Assembly: GCA_030704615.1 (NCBI GenBank)
Contig: CM060734.1
Coordinates: 24,242,001 to 24,306,000, forward strand
Source: Takakia lepidozioides
Taxonomy: Eukaryota > Streptophyta > Takakiopsida > Takakiales > Takakiaceae
Direction of reading: 5' to 3'
Length of the DNA stretch: 64,000 nucleotides
Below are positions 56,032 through 64,000 of this stretch, piece after piece (position 1 is the stretch's first letter; the number at the start of each line of letters is the position of its first letter). The notes under the pieces were generated by a model. The model was not told the origin of the DNA, ran no database searches, and worked only from the letters and a program-made list of their open reading frames with translations. The position numbers and the translations under genes were made by a program.

Positions 56032-59000
56032 TTATGGGCTTGTATCCCGTTGTAGAAGTGTGTTGACTTCGTTGAAACTCATAGTGGCTTGGTGAATGAA
56101 GAAGTCGCGCTTTGGATCACAAACCATCCTTCTCAAGAAGACGAAGTAAAGGTGTTTGCACGGTATGAACTTCCCTCTCTTTCCCAAACTACTTGAAAGC
56201 ATACCAACAAAATCAGGACATGTACAATTGGGAAAATTGGAAACAGTGATTTCGTACGTCATGTCCTGCAGCGCAGATGCGGATGAGATCATGGTGAAGA
56301 CCCGACCATACCCTGGATCAGGCACTTCCATTGTTCCCGCACCACGAGCGTGAAGCATTCTGGCGGACTCAATTTTGCTGTAGTGTTCTGCGGTTGGAGG
56401 GAATCGTCGAACCAGCTTCCCATTCCGTCTGGTTGGCCACAAGTGAGCGTCAGGCGGAGGTACCCGTGAACCGCTTCCACTTGAAGCACCTTCACGTGCA
56501 ATGGAATGTCTGGCTAGGGGGAAACCCGCCTCTTCCAGCATTGCGATCTCTCGGTGAGTGAGACCTGTGCCCATCTTCACAGGCCACACGGTTGGTGGAG
56601 TAGGCTTCCTTACCACGGAAGGCCTCACTGTACCATGCACACATCTCCCACAATCGTCAGCGCAGAACCAGAACTTGTGGTTCTTTGCCTCGCCTTGTCC
56701 GTAAGGGAGAAACAAACCCGTGAATGTAGGAGCTGCAGTGCGTTCTTTCCCTCTGGAGATTAATGATGTACATTTTTCATGATTGGTGGCCCTGATCGCC
56801 GCGCATTTCACACGAGATCCAGCACTTGTGCGTTCTATATGCCAAACCTCGTCCAAGCCCATGGACTCGATTATATGCGGCACCACGTTCTGGTCTTCAA
56901 CCATTGCAGTGACAATGCTTGATGCAGGGGTCCGGTCTGGGGCAGAGTAGCCCTCACCTGTGGATGTTCCGCAATTCCATCTCTGATCCAAGGGAACACG
57001 TGGCGTCGAGAAGTTCACCCTGTCCGCCCTATGGGAATCTGCATCCGATCCCTGAGGGGTGTCCAATTTCCGTTTGCAAGACCCGAATCTCTCTTCGCCT
57101 TCCAGATGGGGAACTCTTCCCACGAGAGGGGTGCCATCTGCACATATGCTCACTGCCCGCGCTATTTTGCTGGGATCCCCTGATCTTCCAGCTGCCCGCA
57201 ACATCAACTCGCTCCTGTCCGGACCTTTGCCACCAAGGCCACCCCTCAAGAATGACCTATATCTGGTTTGCTGCTGCAGAGCACGAATGAGGTCATCGGC
57301 CGTCGCCGCATACAAATCTCTCCTTTTTTTGTCGGATTGCTGCAACCAGGCATTGTGCACTGTCTCCGCAAGATTGCAAGAAGGCATGTCCGCCATCTCC
57401 TCAATGGACATATGCTGCAAGGCAAAAAAACAGAAAGCCGATATTAGGATTGGACCCTGAAAGATATATCCGAAGCACCCAAACGAAGGTGAATACAAAC
57501 CACTCACCGTTGTCATGGCCGCTCCCCACTGTCGGCAACGGAAGTGCCAAAATGCGAACCAGTCTTGCAGTGCCCTCATGCTGTCCTCCGATGCCGCTCC
57601 AGATGAGTACCACCAGGCACGAATTGTCTGGAACAATGTATTCGCTTCCCCATAGTTTTGGCGTCTTTGTACTGGTTGCACAGTTGGCGATGCATAGTCT
57701 GCATATCTGGCTTGATGTATGTCTTTGTGTGTTTGTCCAGGGATTGTGTCCAATGGAAAAGACATGTACGTTCTCTTCCAGGCATTGGCACTTTTGGGTC
57801 TCCCGTCCCGAACACAATGCGGACAGCGTTGAAGTTAGCTTGAGCACTATCGGCCATGAAACCAACGAAATTGGGAGATGGGAGACCATTGGAGGCCATA
57901 ACTCGAATGAGAGCTTCCCACATGAGCTGTTGTGAATCTGTGTCCTCTGACTGCATGTCACACACTGCAATTGTCATGACCCGCTGGTACACAGGGTCGT
58001 AAACATGACATGCCATTGTGGTCCAGTCTTTAACCCTCTTGACATGATCGAACATAAGGAAGCAGTTGCCAAGATCGCCACCCTTCTGCATACGTTTAAC
58101 CAAGCTGACCCCGCTGCCCTCACCTTTTGTGGACATTTTAAACAAGAACACTTTCCTGGCTCCTTGTCCCGGGAAAACGCTGTCTTGGATGTAGTCATAC
58201 ATGCTCATTTTCTTCAAATCCATAATATTGTCCATATAACCTCGGCTCCCAGAGCCCATTCTTAAAGCGTTCACCTGATTCCTAATGTTTGGAGAAGTCA
58301 AAGTTGAGAAATGGTCCATAACAGTGTCCAAAGCCGATCCCTCCAGTATTCCTCCAACCAAATTTGATGCACACAGAATACGGCTTTCCAGAAAGGACTT
58401 GCTCGCCCCCATGGCAATTGCAAATGTGGTTCCAGTTGGATTGGTATCCAACTCTTGCCTTATCAGACGCGAGACTGTGTCAACGCTCTCCCTATAATCC
58501 CCCTTGGACACAGGGTGGTTGTGAAAACCGAAATGGACACAGGCTCTAGTCAGGGTTTTGAATCGATGCACCACATAATACATTCTGGCGCCACACAAAG
58601 CAAGGCAGCAAGGTGGTACCCTACAGAACTTGCACACAAAAGTGTTACTGTATGGTGGTGTCACCCCAGGCTTGAATGGATTCTCACTGACACCATCCCA
58701 TTCGCTTTGGTTTTGCACACCTGACAATGCGAAGTGTCTGCATTTCATGTTCTCGCATTTCAGGTGCCCATTACAGACTATTCGCCTGAATATGAGGTTG
58801 TCGTTGTTGTGAATATTGGAGGTTTTTGTGCGGCACCAAGGGTGCCCATCGTGCTTTTTGTCCATTCCTTCCAGGAGACTGGAAATGCCCCCCACGCGAC
58901 CAGGAGGAGGCAGCTCGAAAACAGTATTACCATCAAAAGATTCCGGCAAGAATGCCACCCTCTGAATATTGAAAGTGCTCCAGTCTATCCCCCTCAACTC

Positions 59001-59534
59001 ACTCTTGAATCCTGCCATCCCACCCATGGCTTTCAGTTTAGGAATGACACTGGTGATCTCCTCCACATCTGCTTCTACATGTGGACATGGCTGATCCACG
59101 GGCGGTATTGCACATGTGTCATCGGAGGATGAGTCCGAAAGCTCAACTACAGTGTTAACGGTACTCGTCTCCTTCTTGACAACCACGGGTGTTTTCTCCT
59201 GGGCCACTGATGCTGCCATGCCAGGAGTTACGAAAGATCCTGCAGACTGTCTCAGAGGAGCACAAAGCACCCTGTATCTGCCTGGAGGCACTCTCCATTG
59301 TGTGGCTAGTGCAGTATGCGAAGGTTTCTGGAACACGTACTTGAGCAGTTTTCCATTGGCATCGTACACTTCCCTTTGAAGGAATAGAGTTCCATTTTCC
59401 AACCGAAACTGCGTTGCGAGGACGTGTTCATGCACCAGCGCAAAACCATCATCTTCCACCTCGTAAGAAAATGGCACAGGGTGGTCCTCACTGAAGAAGT
59501 CCGCGTCAAGGGAGCCCATGGCCTGGGAGGCCAT
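56032..59534 (-). pseudogene. MULE-like transposase with SWIM zinc finger, copy D (partner of gene C)
   Basis: Likely start ATG 59534 (MASQAMGSLDADFF). N-terminal region with FKSELRGIDWSTFNIQRV, MDKKHDGHPWCRTKT, and zinc-binding CKFCRVPPCC ... CVHFGFHNHPVSKG (a WRKY/FLYWCH-like HxNH signature common in MULEs). DDE domain: FLMFDHVKRVKDWTTMACHVY (first Asp), GFMADSAQANFNAVRIVFG (second Asp), RTCLFHWTQSL (C-x2-H) and CNLAETVHNAW (Glu). An intron runs about 57507-57416. The C-terminus has the SWIM finger CTCPDF ... CKHL and ends FNEVNTLLQRDTSP. A single frameshift near 57645 (between TMG and EANTLF) is the only clear break, so this copy is close to intact. Acts as a cut-and-paste transposase. Confidence 0.88.
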
Positions 59535-60189
59535 ATATCGATGTTGCTTCAGAAAGTAGAGTTCACAGTCCGACGGTGCTTGTGAATGCAAATTGTGTGG
59601 GAGCGGAGTTTTTGGCGTCCTCACAGAGAATTGCAGGTATCGCTCCGGCTTGCAGATCTCCTAACGCGGGTTTCCACTTCTGTGAAATGTCTCCCCATGC
59701 GAACCAAGCGCATGGTCACAGTGCCCTGGAGTCCTCAGCCCTAATCCTCCAAATTTTTTCACAAGTGCCCCACCAGTGCATTCGTTGACAGATTGACTGA
59801 CAGAGCCACCGTTTGGTTGTCATGTCAGAGAGGCCAGAAGAGATGCCCATTTCCATTTAATTTTAACGGCACCTGCACCGCTGTACAACTGTACATACTT
59901 GACATTCCTCTGGAACATCCCAGAATAAATTGCCCAATAATGAACTTTTTCAGATGAGAGGTGATTAGACCCCAACGATTTTTGGATGGATGAGGATCCA
60001 ATGATCTCCGCCAATATTTCATAACGATTAGATGGACACGTGTTCGCCATGCATGTGGAATGAGTCAGTGGCGCACTGAACGTTGCGAGCGAACATCTTG
60101 GCGTTGAAGGCCTTGCAATGAACCTCCCATAGTCCTCTTTTTTCCCTCTTCTCCGTATTGTCTTTGCAACCCTGGATTCTGCAGAGACG
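59535..60189. other. Shared promoter region of divergent transposase D and gene C
   Basis: About 650 bp between the two divergent frames. A minus-strand ORF (60215-59820) has no recognisable domain. Unlike the B/F interval, it has no palindrome array; here the palindromes are inside the introns of gene C and beyond the 3' end of D. Confidence 0.5.
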
Positions 60190-60706
60190 GTGACCCCATT
60201 CCGAGGGAGAAGCAAGCGTCGAAGAACACTTTATTTCACATCAAACAAGCAAAGGGCACGCGCTAAGGAGAGGATGAGGAAGGCGAGACGGGAACTTAGA
60301 ATGGGAGAAGAAACATCCGGCGTAGAGGAAGACGAAGGGCAAAACAGGATTCTGCAACCGCAGTGTGGAGAGGAAGGTCTTCAAGTGATCCCGGAGGCGA
60401 CCGATGAGCAACCTCCAATAGAAGGGGGGGAGGACGAGGAAGTGAGCTGGGCTCGGGAGAAAGCACTGCGAGTAGAGAAACAGGTCTTCAAAGAGCAGGG
60501 AGAACAAACAGACGCGGAAACGATGCCGTCTGCCCTTGTTTTGCACCATCGGGACCTCCTTGGAAGCATGCTACCTCCAGACCACATGGAAAGATTGAAT
60601 GCGTCAGGAGCATCATCAAGTGCAAAGAAGAAACCGGAGGTGGCTATGAACTCTCTTTCTCTCTCTCTGATTCTGTCTGGTTCTTGCTAAGCATTGAGGT
60701 CGACAT

Positions 60707-61219
60707 CAACCTTGCGTCAACGCAAGGTTGAAGTCGACCTCGTAAGTGTATATATTGGGCATCAAAACAGTGCAGATGTTGCACTACAATCAAGCTAGAC
60801 AGACATGGATGCTTGCGACGCATCATCAAGTTCGAAGAAGAAGCAGAGACAACAATCTCCTTTTCCTGTAGCTTTTGTGTTTGTTCAACACCGATCCGAG
60901 AGCTCGCAATCAACCTTGCGTCAACGCAAGGTTGATGCCACCCTCCATGGTGTATGTTAGAACTTCTAGTGAAACGAACAGATGCCGCACAGGAATCAAC
61001 ATTGCGTTGACGCAAGGCTGGTTTTGATGATTTTTTTGTTCAATGGAAGCGTCCGATCTCTCATACCCTGAACTGTAAGGTAGGGAAAGTTGATTAGTTG
61101 AAGCTCCCAAAAGAACCCTGCGTCAACGCAAAGCATTTTTTGCTTCAAAAGTCTTTCCTGTATGTCTTTCAGTCTAAACTACATCCCCATCAATCAACCT
61201 TGCGTCAAAGCAAGGTTGA
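60707..61219. repeat. Palindrome family in the first intron of copy C
   Basis: Five copies of an approximately 24-bp palindrome, arms CAACCTTGCGT and ACGCAAGGTTG around 2 nt: perfect at 60707-60730 and 60911-60934, variants at about 60998-61020, 61116-61135 and 61195-61219. Confidence 0.93.
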
Positions 61220-63100
61220 TCCATGGGTGCTCAATCTGTCACTCACAGATAATTCATTTTGTGCAGAGGAAAAGAAAAAGGAAATCCGAGGGGGAAGATT
61301 TGGCCGCGTCAGAAGGTGAAGGTGAGGAAGACTCATTGGAGGGAAACTATGAAGACAAGGCCGAGGAGATAATGGGTGGGCAAAAAGTGAACTCGTCGAA
61401 GGTGATTCTGTCGATGGAGGTTCCCGGCGGAAACCTGGTCATTCCGCTGTGCAGGATGATCTCCATGCCCGCTGTTCGACCGGCATTGAGGAATGATATA
61501 ACGAAGTTGAAGAACGACTTTGTTCACGGCTATGTCAAGGGATCAGCAGTGTTCTACGTATCCACTATGAACACGAAAGGAGAGGAGTGTCTTGTAACAG
61601 AGGACATTGAGCAAGGTTGGGATGCATGCTGGCGGGATGTAAACAGGGAGTTCGAGTTTAAGCTGTCCAAAAAGGCCTCCACAAAAGCATTCATGGGAAA
61701 GATGTTTTTTGTCTGGGATGGGAACCACAGACTGCTTGCCTGGATGGATTACATTTCAAGCTTGCACTCGGACGACATCGAATGGCACTGGAGTGTGTTT
61801 CCATGGTTCTCGATCACAAAGGACGTGTCACGCAGCTCTTGACAGCCATGCACGACATAAACAAGTAAGTTTCCAACTTTGTGTCTGTTCCTTGTTTCGA
61901 CAATTTGAAATCATCTTATGAGTTGAAGGTTTTTCCAGGTCCAATGAAACATCTCATGTGACGACCAATCTGTGCCACACTCTATTCCGCATCTAGAAGG
62001 TAGGGCTGATGCCACTGGAGTCATTCACGAACGTGCTCAGTCCTCAGCAGATGAAGAGGTGTGCTGAGAAGAAGACAAGCACATGGTACAGCTTGACAAG
62101 GGAGGCTTTTCTTGACTACATGTACACTGTAAGCTTTTTGACACCTGTTTGCCTGTTGTTACTGCAAATTTTGTGAAGAAATTCCAGTGTTTGATTCTTT
62201 TTACCTGTAATGTATGCAGCAAGAAATAGCAGAAACTGGATTGAAGGCGAAAGCAGAGTACTATGATTCCCACACAGAAGAGCAGCGGTCTGCAACTGGG
62301 CTTGAGGACATGATGAAGTTCGAGATGAATAATCAAAGGAAGAACCTCATGAGTGCATTCGACAAACAGATCCGGATAGCAAACCCAGGTCTTGGCACGG
62401 AATTTCTGGAGCAGGTGAAAGCACACTATGACAAGTATGGCTCCAAGCCAGAAATGACTCAAGAGAAACTACATCGCCTTTCCATTTCAATGGTGGACAA
62501 TGCAACCAAAATCAGGTGGTTGGAGATATGGAATTCGGATCCTCTTGTGAGAGACACGAACATGTTCCCAACTCCAGAGAGGGACCCGAAGACACAAGCA
62601 ATAAGAGTTGTTAGCGACCACACATTCGACCAGTGGCTACTCAAAGCCACATTCTGGAGCCAGGTAAGGTTTCCACCAAACCATTTTCAGACATTTGTGT
62701 TGCTCCGTAACCTCTCCCAAATTCTTACGAGCTTTCTTGTTGCAGTTAGAAAAACGTGTAGTGGTTGCACTTGCTGAGTCGATGGCAGACTACAAAATCC
62801 AGATGGCTTGCCCCCGGATTACACTGGAGGCCTATATTAGGAGATGGAAGCTCGCTGTCTAGAACAACTGCTTCTTCAGGGAGTTTGAGAAAGAGAAAGG
62901 AATCTCCAGGTCTTACGAATTCAAAAACCAGTACAACAGCGAGCCAGCAATGAAGCGAGTGTTGTACAGGTGTGACCTCCTTGAATCAAAATTGGTGCTT
63001 GAAGGGCATGTTTCTGCAATCTTGTGTCGTTCTTTCCATAAAGAATTGCGAATTTGCAGTGCTTTGCGAGATCTCTGAGGGCTCTGCATGTGCAGTCGAG

Positions 63101-63719
63101 CAACATTGCGTTAACGCAAGGTTGTTTCCCATTGTCCTGGTTTCACTTACCTATACCTGGGTATCCCATAATGCCGTTTTTCTGAATGTGAAAGGGGATA
63201 AACTGACAGGAAAATCAGCCTTGCGTCAACGCAAGGTTGATGAAGTGGCAGGCTATGTAGCTTTTCCTGTGGTTTTGGGCAGTTCAAATCCAGTTCCAAT
63301 GCTGCCAAGATGAACATAAGACTGTTTGGAGTCGGTTTGAAATGCTATTTACAGCTTTCACTGTACCAACAAACAGACTTGCGTTGACGCAAGGTTGTTT
63401 GGCGGTATGGATTTCTGGAAATTTCCCGCAGCCATCCCCCGATTTCCATACAATTGTAGGAAACTTATCATTATCAGATAGCATTGACATGTGTTTCAAC
63501 AGAGGATTTCAACATTGCGCCAACGCAATGTTGAATATCCGCACCAGTACATAGTCAGATGGTAGTTTTCAGGCAGTGTTTTCCATTTCCTCTCTGAAAC
63601 AACCTTGCGTTGAAGCAATGTTGAATTGCGCTTCTCAGTCGTTGTCTCTATCAATACAACATTATCATTTGGTGTTCCCCATTTCTGCTCGAATGAACAT
63701 TGTGTCAACGCAAAGGTTG
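63101..63719. repeat. Palindrome family in the penultimate intron of copy C
   Basis: Six more copies of the same CAACCTTGCGT-N2-ACGCAAGGTTG palindrome, at about 63101, 63218, 63376, 63509, 63601 and 63696, spaced 90-160 bp. Paired changes (for example CAACATTGCG with CGCAATGTTG at 63509) keep the symmetry. Confidence 0.93.
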
Positions 63720-64000
63720 ATTCGGGATTTCAAAAGTAGATTTCTCAGTGTTGCCTTCCTGCATTTCAATATCTTTTTCCGGATGTGTGTTCTTTTTCGT
63801 TTTCTGATCGAATGACTGTCTGGGTTTTTTGTGTGTGATTCAGGTATATGTATCATATCCTCATACCGGGAAAGTACCTTAGCGATGACCCAGACTTCAT
63901 CTATTCATGGGCTGACCCCTCCAATGACAAGACAATGTACACGGCTGGTATTGCCAAAGACTAGAGCAGGGCGCACTTCCGAGACTGTTGGTGGTACCTC

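Larger units (their letters stand above)
60190..64000 (+). pseudogene. ParB-domain / methyltransferase-type accessory gene, copy C, N-terminal part
   Basis: The frame is open from 60190 without a sure ATG (first in-frame ATG about 60274). Exons: about 60190-60639, basic then acidic (RSKRRRTLYFTSNKQRARAK); about 61266-61862 after TGTGCAG, ParB-like, with VIPLCRMISMPAVRPAL, GYVKGSAVFYVS and GKMFFVWDGNHRLLAWMDYI; 61939-62129, SNETSHVTTNLCHTLFRI ... WYSLTREAFLDYMYT; 62220-about 62663, QEIAETGLKAKAEYY ... TKIRWLEIWNSD ... FDQWLLKATFWSQ; about 62746-62971, LEKRVVVALAES ... NNCFFREFEKEKG; and from about 63844, YMYHILIPGKYLSDD, running off the window. Defects: frameshift near 61796 and TAG at 61994-61996, 62860-62862 and about 63964. 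The methyltransferase end is beyond the right edge. Confidence 0.8.

Noticed and set aside
56032-59534. Assignment of the transposase to the KDZ (Kyakuja-Dileera-Zisupton) group, some of which associate with DNA-modifying enzymes
   Set aside because: The D, D, C-x2-H, E layout with an N-terminal HxNH finger and C-terminal SWIM finger fits MULE better; typical KDZ motifs are not seen. A profile search could overturn this.
59820-60215. 131-codon minus ORF between transposase D and gene C
   Set aside because: No family features, and it overlaps the opposite-strand start of gene C.

Overview
The window is a transposon-dense piece of a eukaryotic nuclear genome, almost certainly from a streptophyte (a charophyte alga or plant-like lineage). 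The evidence is one conserved, intron-containing host gene that reads like a plant polypyrimidine-tract-binding protein (minus strand, 203-902), spliceosomal introns elsewhere, plant-type Ty3/gypsy, Mutator-like and PIF/Harbinger elements, and a 500-N scaffold gap (22810-23309). A Chara-like source is my guess, not something the sequence proves. There are no tRNA, rRNA or CRISPR loci.

Layout. 1-2.1 kb: first two coding exons of the PTB homologue, then intergenic DNA. 2.12-5.46 kb: a Ty3/gypsy element (family G1: LTR, tRNA-iMet PBS, broken gag, a captured F-box/kelch gene piece, start of RT). Its RT is split by a 13.2-kb nested retroelement (5460-18640, minus strand) flanked by the 4-bp duplication AGGA; the RT resumes at 18641. 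The nested element is notable: its pol carries a DNMT3/DRM-like cytosine-5 methyltransferase between protease and RT and a PHD finger at the end of integrase, and its leader holds a 2.3-kb CACAGCC minisatellite. 18.9-21.0 kb: gag scrap and a decayed PIF/Harbinger transposase. 21.9-22.8 kb: SWIM-zinc-finger end of a Mutator-like (MULE) transposase. 25-43 kb: three LTRs and two 3'-truncated copies of a second Ty3/gypsy family (G2), whose LTRs also contain CACAGCC repeats.

34.65-36.9, 43.2-50.6 and 60.2-64 kb hold three copies (A, B, C) of a multi-exon gene with a ParB-like N-terminal domain (seen in B and C), a helical middle, and, seen fully only in B, a C-terminal beta-class N4/N6 DNA-methyltransferase-like domain with a degenerate catalytic motif. 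Each copy has a MULE transposase gene in divergent (head-to-head) orientation: B with 52.9-55.35 kb, C with 56.0-59.5 kb, and A, more distantly and across later insertions, with 21.9-22.8 kb.

Each gene copy also carries its own family of roughly 24-30-bp palindromes, in the same penultimate intron in all three copies and again around the divergent promoters or the transposase 3' ends. I read this as a two-gene Mutator-like transposon: transposase plus a ParB/methyltransferase accessory protein that may bind copy-specific palindromes, comparable in logic to ParB-parS or to the anti-silencing accessory genes of VANDAL elements. That interpretation is inference. Most copies visible here are broken by frameshifts and TAG codons, many of which are C-to-T changes relative to sister copies.
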